This document shows, in pieces, positions 16,081 to 24,166 of a DNA stretch of 64,000 nt. The stretch's first letter is position 1; each line of letters opens with the position of its first letter. The DNA is from Pandoraea anapnoica. GTDB taxonomy: Bacteria > Pseudomonadota > Gammaproteobacteria > Burkholderiales > Burkholderiaceae. The stretch covers positions 62,001 to 126,000 of the forward strand of contig NZ_CABPSP010000008.1 of assembly GCF_902459765.1 (NCBI RefSeq), given 5' to 3'. The translations under genes were made by a program, and so were the position numbers. The notes under the pieces were generated by a model. The model was not told the origin of the DNA and did no database searches. It saw only the letters and a list, made by a program, of their open reading frames with translations.

Positions 16081-16944
16081 ATGTACACCGTAATGGGTAT
16101 CACGGGTCGCGTTGGCGGCGTGATCGGACACGATCTGCTCACGGCAGGCCTGCCACTGCGGGCCATCGTTCAGGACCCCGTCAAGTCGAGCCGATGGGCC
16201 ACGCTTGGCGGCGAGATCGCCGTGGCGGAGAACGGTGACGCCGATGCGCTGACCAACGCCTTTCGCGGCAGCGAGGCCGTCTTCGTCATGCTTCCGCCGA
16301 ACGCCGACCCGGAACTCGACTTCTCGCACGCGCGGCACCTGATCGACGCCATCGTCAAAGCACTCAGCGCCACGCACCCCAAGCGCGTGGTGTGCCTGTC
16401 GAGCATCGGTGCCGATTGTGACACCCCCAGCCTGATCACCGCGCTGCGTCTGTTCGAAGAGGCGGTGCGCGAGGTCCGCCTGCCGGTCACCTTCCTGCGC
16501 CCTGCGTGGCTGATGGAGAACTTTGCGTGGGACATTGCGCCCGCTCGTGAGCGTGGCGAACTGCCGAGTTATCTGGCACCGGTGGACCGGGCCATTCCGA
16601 TGGTGTCGACGAACGACGTCGGCCATTTCGCCGCGCGTGCGATGCAGGAAGACTTCGACGGCGAACGCATCTGGGAAATCGAAGGCCCGGATCGTTATTC
16701 GCCGGACGACATTGCCGCTGCGCTGGCGCGCGCGCTCGTGCGAGACGTCAGTGCCGAGGCCGTACCGCGTGCAGGTTGGGACCCTCTGTTCCGTGCGCAA
16801 GGCATGCGCAACCCGCTGCCACGCATCCAGATGCTCGACGGCTTCAACGACGGCACTTTCAAGTTTCGCGACAACGGCGAGCAGGTCATGCGCGGGGAGG
16901 TCACGCTGCTCGAAGCGATTACTGCACTCGTTCGAGAAACCTGA
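16081..16944 (+). CDS. NmrA-like NAD(P)-binding reductase
   Basis: 287 residues. ATG 16081 follows GAGGAG closely; a GTG six bases earlier is possible. The N-terminus YTVMGITGRVGGVIGHDLL carries the TGxxGxxG dinucleotide motif of atypical short-chain dehydrogenases. RVVCLSSIGAD and VTFLRPAWLMENF are the usual NmrA/HSCARG-group landmarks. This group includes redox-sensing and quinone-reducing enzymes and lacks the classic YxxxK. It begins 57 bases after the FAD monooxygenase on the same strand and probably shares its transcript. Confidence 0.8.
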   Translation: MYTVMGITGRVGGVIGHDLLTAGLPLRAIVQDPVKSSRWATLGGEIAVAENGDADALTNAFRGSEAVFVMLPPNADPELDFSHARHLIDAIVKALSATHPKRVVCLSSIGADCDTPSLITALRLFEEAVREVRLPVTFLRPAWLMENFAWDIAPARERGELPSYLAPVDRAIPMVSTNDVGHFAARAMQEDFDGERIWEIEGPDRYSPDDIAAALARALVRDVSAEAVPRAGWDPLFRAQGMRNPLPRIQMLDGFNDGTFKFRDNGEQVMRGEVTLLEAITALVRET

Positions 16945-17000
16945 CGTCGAGAGCGAGCGTCTTCGGCTTCATGGTCTGCACCTGACGCCTTTGAGCTCGG

Positions 17001-17843
17001 TCACTGCGCCACGCCGCACGTGGGTGTCTGTGCGAGCAATGCGGGCCATCGCGCGGCCCACTCGCCGTCGTGCGAGAGGCCGGTGACGACAACCGTCTTG
17101 ACGCACTTCCCGCCGACAGCCGCCGCATAGCGCTTCTCGACGTCCGGCGGCACCACTGTGTCCTGTGCGCTGCTGAAGTGGATCTGAGGTATCGTTGCGA
17201 CCCGCGTTGCAACGTCGATCGGATTAAGCGATGCCGGCATCGCCGACACGTTATGTATGCGGTTCACATACTCGACATCGAGATTACCGGCGACCGTCCT
17301 CAGCGACGCGACGTCCTGTCGTCGGGCGGCAATCAGCGCGGCAATCGCGCCGCCGCCGGAATAGCCAACGAGCGCCAACCGCTGCCCGGGAACGCGCGCC
17401 ACAATCTTTTCAACGGCCTCGTTCATTGCGTCAATGACGTCGGGCGCAAAGCGCTTTGCGGTCCAATACTGCACACCGCATGCCGGATTCAGTGCCATCG
17501 GCGTGAACTGACAGGGACGCGCGAGATACACCACGTTAGGCGACTTATCGGCCGCCGCAAGGGCCAGCCCCGTCGCGGCAACGGGCGTCGGATCGAGCGA
17601 CGGCTCCGTTCGCGACAGCCACGCGAGTCCGTCGCCTTCGATGTAGACATTCACCGGCGCATCGGTCTTCTTGATGCGAGAGAACACCGTCAGCACGAAC
17701 GGTCCCCCCGTCACCGTCTCACGACGCAAACCCGCCGGGTCGGCCAACGCCTGAGCGTGGCCATCGCGATCAAGGCTCGCGCAGCTTGACGTCAGTACCG
17801 CCGCCAGACACGCAAACGCACCGAGCGAAGCCTTAGCGTACAT
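17001..17843 (-). CDS. Lipoprotein alpha/beta hydrolase
   Basis: 280 residues from ATG 17843. The N-terminus MYAKASLGAFACLAAVLTSS ends in the lipobox SSC, so it should be a membrane-anchored lipoprotein. The serine nucleophile elbow is GYSGGGAIAALIA. A late aspartate (SSAQDTVVPP) and histidine (GLSHDGEW) complete the triad. VYIEGDGLAW and YLARPCQF are shared with a family of uncharacterised secreted hydrolases. The start overlaps the stop of the TPR-glycosyltransferase gene by 11 bases, so it is the last gene of the unit autotransporter / TPR-GT / hydrolase. An in-frame start at 17885 would bury the lipobox and is rejected. Confidence 0.8.
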   Translation of the reverse strand: MYAKASLGAFACLAAVLTSSCASLDRDGHAQALADPAGLRRETVTGGPFVLTVFSRIKKTDAPVNVYIEGDGLAWLSRTEPSLDPTPVAATGLALAAADKSPNVVYLARPCQFTPMALNPACGVQYWTAKRFAPDVIDAMNEAVEKIVARVPGQRLALVGYSGGGAIAALIAARRQDVASLRTVAGNLDVEYVNRIHNVSAMPASLNPIDVATRVATIPQIHFSSAQDTVVPPDVEKRYAAAVGGKCVKTVVVTGLSHDGEWAARWPALLAQTPTCGVAQ

Positions 17844-20136
17844 TCCGCGAGTCCGTGTCACGTCGTTCGGCGACGAAAGCCGCAAGTGCCCGCCCCATCC
17901 GATCGATCACAGGCGCCCACGCAGCACGCTCGGACTGACGGAACAATGTCATCTCCGGATACCAGGGCGAATCGTTGCGCACCTCAAGCCAGCGCCAATC
18001 CGGCACGAACGGTAGTAGCACCCAGACCGGACGCCCCATCGCGCCCGCCAGATGCACCGGTGACGAATCGATGGAAACGAGCAGATCGGACAGATGCAGG
18101 ATGGCCGCCGTATCTTCGAAGTCCCGGATCTCGTCGCTGAGCGAAACCATCGAGAGGCCGGCTGGCGGTGTCGCAGCCTGTGCGGCAGCAGGCCCCTTCT
18201 GAATCGACAGGAACGTCGCCCCCGACGCGCCGAGCGGTGCAAGACTGTCGAGTGAAATCGAACGATTGTGGTCGTTCACATGCTCCGGACGTCCCGCCCA
18301 TACGGTCGCCACCCAGGGGCGCGGCACGTTAGCCAGCCGCTCGCGCCAGACAGCGACGCGCTCGGGATCGGCGCTGAGGTAAGGCATCTCGCCCGGCAGA
18401 TCCTCCAGCCGCAGCCCCATCGCCATAGGCAAGCTCATCAGCTCGCAGTGCATGTCGAATGGCTCGGTTAGCGTGCCGCGCGCCACGATATCCTTGTCGC
18501 CCCACATCCGTCGGGCGATGGACAACGCTTCGTGATTGACTTCGAAAATCACGCGCGCCCGACTGCGCTCACGCGCCCAGCGCGCCATGCGCATGAACTG
18601 AAACGTGTCGCCGTAGCCCTGCTCGTCGTGGATCAGCAGCGTCTTGCCGGGAATGGGACTGCCGTCCCAACGCGGGCGCTGCACCTTTCGCTCGATTGAC
18701 TGCGTGTGTTCGAGGCTGTAGCGATAACGGTACTCCTGCCAGCCGCGCTCGAAATCGCCGCGCAGGAGCAGCGCTTCGGCCAGGTCGAATCGGTTGGAGA
18801 GATCTCCCGGCACCTGCCGCGCAAGCATATCGAGGACTTCGCAGCCTTCGCGCGTTTTGCCTTGCGAGCGCAACACCATCGCCAGCGACCGCCAGACGGA
18901 CATCGGTGCCGCCCCCTGCGAGACCAACTCTCGCAACATCGTCTCCGCGCCCGCGTAATCGTGTGCCGCTACGCGCGCTGCAATGGTCGCGTGGAGGGCA
19001 GTTTTCGCCGCTTCGGCAGAGGACGCATCGGGTACGCTCACCGCTGCCAGATGAACTGCATTTGCCGCTGCCACCCCCCTCGCCGAACGCGTCAGCGTCG
19101 GCACTCCCGACGTGTTGCCGCTCGCATCGCCTTGCGTTGCCTGCCCTCGCGCTGCGACGTCGGCTTCCACGGCGGCAAGCGCCGCACGGGCATCGGCGCT
19201 CTCCGGCACGATCCGGACCGCCTCGCAGGCCGACGCCAGCGCCTCGTCGAGACGGCCGACCAGACGCAGGATGCACGCACGCGCCACCAGCGTGGACGGA
19301 TGCCCGATCGCGAATGCCGACATCACTTCGACGATCTGCAACGCTCCGGTCACGTTGCGTCGTGCGAGTTCGACGTCGGCCAGATTGCGATAGGCATCGA
19401 CGAATTGCGGATCGATCTCGATGGCGCGACGCGCCACGTCCGCCGCCTCGTCGAGCCGCTGCTGACGACGAAGCAGCGCCGCCAGATTGCTGTGCGTGTC
19501 GGCCCGCTGCGGGTCGAGTTCAAGCGCGCGGTGATAGTGTGCTTCCGCCTCGTTCGCCAGCCCCAGAAGCATCGCCGTATTGCCAAGATTATTCTGCGCA
19601 TCGGCGGAGCCCGGCAGCAACTCGCTCACGCGCCGCAAACTCGCCAGACTCTGCGTCAATTGACCCGCTTCCTGCTGAACGATGCCGAGATTGTTCCAGC
19701 CCGCCGCAAATGTCGGATCCACCTCGACAGCTTTTTGCGCGGCCGCCATGGCGTCCTCGATTCGCCCGGCCTGACGATTCATCTCGGCGAGATCCGACCA
19801 GCACGCCGCCGGTGCCCCGGACGGCTTGCACACGATACGGAGATGACCGATCGCCATCTCCAGCTTCCCATAGGCGTGCGCCATCAGGCCAAGCAGATAA
19901 TGCGCGTCGGGGTACTCCGGCGCCACTGCCAACACACGTCTGCAGAGTATCTCCGCCTGCTGCGCCTGCCCGGCTTGCCAGTGGGTGTGCGCCCGGGCGA
20001 TGGCCTGAGGAAAGGTCAGCATCTCGGTCGCCGTTGGGCTGGCCGGACTATCGGAATGGGATGAAGACGGAGCGGAAGACATCGGAAGGGGTGAGCGTCG
20101 GTAGTTATCGCGCGATACTTTCACGGCGCTCGCCAT
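17833..20136 (-). CDS. TPR protein with C-terminal GT-B glycosyltransferase domain
   Basis: 767 residues (an alternative ATG at 20082 removes 18). Residues 40-330 are about eight tetratricopeptide repeats with canonical spacing, for example PEYPDAHYLLGLMAHAYGKL and PTFAAGWNNLGIVQQEAGQL. Residues 450-760 form a glycosyltransferase-9-like domain. Landmarks are FERGWQEYRYRYSLE, LIHDEQGYGDTFQFMRMARW, VATVWAGRPEHVNDHNRSIS and SIDSSPVHLAGAMGRPVWVL ending in DWRW and SPWYPEM. TPR-GT proteins of this type are thought to glycosylate proteins, by analogy with O-GlcNAc transferase. Only 39 bases separate it from the autotransporter stop, so it could modify that adhesin. This is inference. Confidence 0.85.
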   Translation of the reverse strand: MASAVKVSRDNYRRSPLPMSSAPSSSHSDSPASPTATEMLTFPQAIARAHTHWQAGQAQQAEILCRRVLAVAPEYPDAHYLLGLMAHAYGKLEMAIGHLRIVCKPSGAPAACWSDLAEMNRQAGRIEDAMAAAQKAVEVDPTFAAGWNNLGIVQQEAGQLTQSLASLRRVSELLPGSADAQNNLGNTAMLLGLANEAEAHYHRALELDPQRADTHSNLAALLRRQQRLDEAADVARRAIEIDPQFVDAYRNLADVELARRNVTGALQIVEVMSAFAIGHPSTLVARACILRLVGRLDEALASACEAVRIVPESADARAALAAVEADVAARGQATQGDASGNTSGVPTLTRSARGVAAANAVHLAAVSVPDASSAEAAKTALHATIAARVAAHDYAGAETMLRELVSQGAAPMSVWRSLAMVLRSQGKTREGCEVLDMLARQVPGDLSNRFDLAEALLLRGDFERGWQEYRYRYSLEHTQSIERKVQRPRWDGSPIPGKTLLIHDEQGYGDTFQFMRMARWARERSRARVIFEVNHEALSIARRMWGDKDIVARGTLTEPFDMHCELMSLPMAMGLRLEDLPGEMPYLSADPERVAVWRERLANVPRPWVATVWAGRPEHVNDHNRSISLDSLAPLGASGATFLSIQKGPAAAQAATPPAGLSMVSLSDEIRDFEDTAAILHLSDLLVSIDSSPVHLAGAMGRPVWVLLPFVPDWRWLEVRNDSPWYPEMTLFRQSERAAWAPVIDRMGRALAAFVAERRDTDSRNVR

Positions 20137-20175
20137 CGTGTCAACGACGGCGAGCGCCCCTAACGGATCAACCGA

Positions 20176-23100
20176 TCAGAACCGCTGCTGAACACGCACG
20201 ATACCCGTATGGGACACGAAGCCTGAGCCCGCTTGCAGGTTGTATCGGATCGAAGCGCTCATGTTGTTGGCACGCACGAGCGTCAGCCCCAGCGCAATGT
20301 CCGCCAGATTGGATACCGGCGTCGCGCCCACGGTAGTGAATCCCGTCTGGCCAACCGGATCGGCCGCGAAGCTCGCGCCGGTCGCGACACCCGTCCGGTT
20401 GTACTCATGCACCCAGCGAACGGTCAGTTCCGGCATCCACGTCCCCGACGACGTCTCGAACGGCACACCGAGCCTCACCCCCAGCGCGCTACGCACCGAG
20501 TTTGCATTGGTACCGCCCACGGAAAGCGCCGCGCCGTTGCCGCCGGTTTCGGTATAGCCACTCTGATTCATGTGACTATAGGTCAGGCTGGCCAGCGGCG
20601 TGACGACGGCCCGACCCAGTGCCAACGGCCAGCCGAACTCGGCACTGCCCACATATTGCTGGCCGTTGAAGCTGCCGGTCGCCGCACCGTCGAAGCCCAG
20701 CATCGACACAAAACGAGTGGCGTTGTAGCGTTGCATCACCGCCGCGCCGGAAAGGTTCACGTACCACGGCTCCCCCGTATATCCTGCGTAACCGATCAGA
20801 CCGTACGCATTCACATTAGTGTTGTTGCCCGATGTGCTACCGTCGTTGTTAATGACGGTGCGCGAAAACTGGAACGCGCCACCGGCACGCCAACGCTCGC
20901 CAAACGCTCGGTCGACACCGACGATCAGGCCGCCGTAGTTGGCACTATAGCCATCCACGCTCTCGCGCTCCGACTGGCTGGCATGACCGCCGAACGCCTG
21001 CCCCCACGCGCCCCACCCGGCGCCGACGTCACCGGTCGCAACGCCTGTACCGCCCGCCGACGCCAGACGCAAGCCGTTCACGCGCGAATTCACCACACTC
21101 ATCGAATCGAACGTCGCCGCGCCGGCGGCGCGCACGTGCTGAGTCGGTGCCAGTTGCTTACCAACACGATTGGCCAGGGCGGTCGAGTTGTTGCCGAGCG
21201 CACCTAGCGTAGCGTTGAACAGGTGCAGCAGCGGCGCGCTGCCTATGCCGGTGTAGCCGAGCAGGCCACGCAGGGCCGACAGCGCGTTGGGCACCGAAGC
21301 GATGGTCGCGCTCGCGCGCGCATCGGGCAGCGAAGACGTGCCTCCCGTGCCACCGCTATTCCCGCCGTTGTTCCCACCGGTCGCCGTGCTCGCATCGACT
21401 ACGGTCACCACCAGATCCTGATTTGAGCCATTGGCCACATTCGCACCGATCGCGCTGAGCGTAGTCGAGCCGTTGACGCGATAGACCAGGGAGCCTTCGT
21501 TGTAGTTGGCCGTGCCGGAGGTATCGATCACGATATAGCGCTGACCGACCGCAAAGTTATACCCCATCGATTGGAAGGCGATGGTCGAGCCGGCGGCGAG
21601 CGTCGTCGATCCCCGGACCAGGAGACGGCCGTAGCCGTCATCGAGGCCCGGACTACCGGTTGTCGTGGCATCGCTGCCCACCCCGATTTCCAGCGTGCCA
21701 AGGGCGTTCTGCTGGAAGTTACCGGATATCGTGATGGCGCGATCGAGATGCAGCGTCGCTCCGGTGTTGTACATCGTGAACGTGTTGCCCAACTGGACGT
21801 TGTCGTTGAGCACCAGCTTACCGCCCCAAAACTGCACGTTCGACAGCGGGTTGGAGATAGTGCCGACCGTACCACCATAACCGGACAGCGTGCCGAACCC
21901 GGTGCTGGACGGCTGGCCGACGATGCCGTCGGAGGACGCCCCGCTAATGGTCAGGTCTGCCGCTGTGAAGTTTTTCACGTTGCCGAGAATGGTGCCGGCG
22001 TTGCTGATCTGCCCTATCGTGCCGCCATCAAGCTGAATTGCAGTGGCACCGCTAATCACGCCGCCGTTCTCGTTGCTGATGGTTCCGATATTGCCAGCGC
22101 CGCTAGAGCGGATCGCGATGCCTGTCGCGCCGCCGTCGATCCTTCCGCCCATAACGTTACGGATCTTGCTGATCACGCCTGTGTTATCGATGCCGCCGGT
22201 CACCCCGCGGATCAATCCGTAATTGGCGAGCGTAACGATGCTGCCGCCGTAAGTCGTGCCGCCAATGACCGTATTCGCATTCACTACGCCGTAGACGGAA
22301 GTGCCGTTTCCGGTGCCCTGAATCGTGTTGGTGTTGTTAAGCAGTGCGATGGTACCGCCGACGTTGTTCACACCGGCGGACGCGCCGGTGATCAGACCGC
22401 GGTTCGAGATCGTTCCTAAAATTGCGACAGCGGCTGACGTGGGCTTATTGAGCACACCATAGTCACCGGAAATCGTGCCACCGGCCAGATTCGTCAGCAA
22501 AAAGATGCTTTGCGCGTTGTGGAAGCCAGCCGCGTCGCCGCTGCCGGCATTCGCGGCAATCACCCCCGAATTGCTGAGTTCGACGATGCTGCCGGCATTC
22601 AACACCGCAGCCCGGCCCGCGACAGTGCCGGTAGTCATAATCAAGCCGGAATTACTAAGCGAGACGATCGACCCGGCGCTCAGCACACCGATCGTGCCAC
22701 CCGTGATCGTGCCGGCATTGGTGATCGACCAGAGAGTCCCCGCGGTGCCCGAAATACCGACTTGCCCACCAGAAATCAACCCACCATTCTCAATCGCGTT
22801 GATGTTACCGACATTCTGAATACCGAACTGCGCGTCACCGCTGATCGTTCCCTGAGCGCCGTTGTGAACCGTGTCTATGCGCTGATCGTTGGCGATACCG
22901 ATCGTCGCGCCGTGAATTACGCCGTCATTCTGAACCCGACCGATGGAACCCCAAACCGTACCGTTACTGGTGTTGTTGATGCCCTGAATACCGCCGTCGA
23001 TCGTGCCGATGGTCGTGCCGTCGCGCGTGTTGTTGATCGTGCCGATCCTGCCGCCAGCGACCAGAAGGCCATTTTGAATACCGGAGAGGGTGCCGCTATT

Positions 23101-23742
23101 GTTGATGACATCCGTTACGGCAGGAGCGGCCACAGTGAGCGACGTCACGTTAATGCCGTTGAGCCCATCCCGCATCGTCCCGGTGTTGGTAATCGTATGA
23201 ATGGTGCCGTTCGATTGGACAGCGGACGCTCCGCCGGTGATCGTGCCATTGTTGACGAGTTGGGTCAGCTCCCCCCCTACAGTCACGCCATACTGACTGC
23301 CACTGATCAGACCATTGTTGTTCACCGTCCCGCCTGAACCCGCGAAAATGGCCAGGCCATAGCCGGCACCCGTGAGCGTCCCTGCCGGGTCGATGGTCAC
23401 TGCGTTGAACGCATCCGAAAGCGTTGCCGAGCGCGCCCCCGTGTTGAAGACGTGCAAATTCGTGCCATCCCATTCCCACGGCAACGACAACGGAAACCCG
23501 CCAGCTGGCGCCCCGATGTAAATCTGCGTATCGCTACCGTCGCCATTGGTGACCGTACCCGCCTGCACCTGCCCCGTCGCACTACCCGAGGCCGCCGTAA
23601 GTGCCGCTGCGGCAGCGACTGCCACGCGGCGAGCGCGACGGTCGACAGAGCGCGACGTCCTCCCTCGCCCTGCAGCGATTTCCGAGGCCACCTGATACAT
23701 GCCGAGGCTCGCGCTCCAGACGATGCAGTGGACGTGGTTCAT
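20176..23742 (-). CDS. Type Va autotransporter adhesin (AT1)
   Basis: 1188 residues. The extended signal peptide region (MNHVHCIVWSASLGMYQVAS) is followed by a basic and then a hydrophobic stretch ending near residue 59. The passenger (about 60-830) is a chain of short N-x-G-x-I units (VNNNGLISGSQYGV, ISNAGTILGNVKNF), expected to form a beta-helix. It then has the pertactin-like autochaperone part (LARAITISGNFQ-type, YGRLLVRGSTTLAAGS, YNFAVGQRYIVIDTSGTANY). The last 280 residues are the beta-barrel, ending IVRVQQRF with terminal phenylalanine for Bam recognition. It is paralogous to the larger autotransporter upstream. Together with TPR-GT and hydrolase it forms a probable transcription unit. 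Confidence 0.93.
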   Translation of the reverse strand: MNHVHCIVWSASLGMYQVASEIAAGRGRTSRSVDRRARRVAVAAAAALTAASGSATGQVQAGTVTNGDGSDTQIYIGAPAGGFPLSLPWEWDGTNLHVFNTGARSATLSDAFNAVTIDPAGTLTGAGYGLAIFAGSGGTVNNNGLISGSQYGVTVGGELTQLVNNGTITGGASAVQSNGTIHTITNTGTMRDGLNGINVTSLTVAAPAVTDVINNSGTLSGIQNGLLVAGGRIGTINNTRDGTTIGTIDGGIQGINNTSNGTVWGSIGRVQNDGVIHGATIGIANDQRIDTVHNGAQGTISGDAQFGIQNVGNINAIENGGLISGGQVGISGTAGTLWSITNAGTITGGTIGVLSAGSIVSLSNSGLIMTTGTVAGRAAVLNAGSIVELSNSGVIAANAGSGDAAGFHNAQSIFLLTNLAGGTISGDYGVLNKPTSAAVAILGTISNRGLITGASAGVNNVGGTIALLNNTNTIQGTGNGTSVYGVVNANTVIGGTTYGGSIVTLANYGLIRGVTGGIDNTGVISKIRNVMGGRIDGGATGIAIRSSGAGNIGTISNENGGVISGATAIQLDGGTIGQISNAGTILGNVKNFTAADLTISGASSDGIVGQPSSTGFGTLSGYGGTVGTISNPLSNVQFWGGKLVLNDNVQLGNTFTMYNTGATLHLDRAITISGNFQQNALGTLEIGVGSDATTTGSPGLDDGYGRLLVRGSTTLAAGSTIAFQSMGYNFAVGQRYIVIDTSGTANYNEGSLVYRVNGSTTLSAIGANVANGSNQDLVVTVVDASTATGGNNGGNSGGTGGTSSLPDARASATIASVPNALSALRGLLGYTGIGSAPLLHLFNATLGALGNNSTALANRVGKQLAPTQHVRAAGAATFDSMSVVNSRVNGLRLASAGGTGVATGDVGAGWGAWGQAFGGHASQSERESVDGYSANYGGLIVGVDRAFGERWRAGGAFQFSRTVINNDGSTSGNNTNVNAYGLIGYAGYTGEPWYVNLSGAAVMQRYNATRFVSMLGFDGAATGSFNGQQYVGSAEFGWPLALGRAVVTPLASLTYSHMNQSGYTETGGNGAALSVGGTNANSVRSALGVRLGVPFETSSGTWMPELTVRWVHEYNRTGVATGASFAADPVGQTGFTTVGATPVSNLADIALGLTLVRANNMSASIRYNLQAGSGFVSHTGIVRVQQRF

Positions 23743-23946
23743 CGATTTCCCCTAATGACGGTTTTCTTGTAACGACGATTGCAGCGCGGCGTCTCACGAA
23801 ATGGCGCGCACAAACGCGAATACTTCGCTCACGCGGCGAAGTGTCTGAAACGATTTAATGAATCCGGGAGGCGCGGCGAATCACCGACGACCTGTCTGCT
23901 CGCGCAAACGCGTGTAATGTCTGGCTACAGTTCTATTAAAATCAGC

Positions 23947-23978
23947 GAATCCTTTCACACGCCTTTACCACTGTCAAT
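23947..23978 (-). promoter_or_regulatory. Conserved upstream block of AT1, promoter candidate
   Basis: 32 bases matching 27 of 32 positions of the block at 28982-29013 upstream of the second autotransporter. On the minus strand it opens with TTGACA, a perfect -35, and carries AAGGAT 17 bases further, a weak -10. It lies 205 bases before the AT1 start. The rest of 23743-24100 is AT-rich leader with no gene. Confidence 0.5.
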
Positions 23979-24100
23979 CAGAGTCCGATAAAGCTTGAAA
24001 CATCTTTGAGTTTGTTTATTTTTCATGCATTCGAATTAAATCAGCAAGCGTCCCCTAAGCATCCCCCCGAACGCCCGAACCAATACATACATCATCCATA

Positions 24101-24142
24101 CAAATAAAAAGCGATCGCAGCCAGCTCAATGGCTGCGATCGC
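24101..24142 (-). terminator. Rho-independent terminator of AT2
   Basis: Perfect 12-base inverted repeat GCGATCGCAGCC/GGCTGCGATCGC with an 8-base loop (24111-24142), followed on the minus strand by TTTTTATTTG. It lies 24 bases past the stop of AT2, so AT2 is probably a separate transcript from AT1 and its downstream genes. Confidence 0.9.
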
Positions 24143-24166
24143 CCCTGCCGACTCAGCGTCGTGAGA

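Noticed and set aside
18696-20336. 546-codon plus-strand frame opposite the TPR-GT
   Set aside because: Arg/Pro/Ser-rich antisense shadow of a TPR coding sequence with a clear protein on the other strand.
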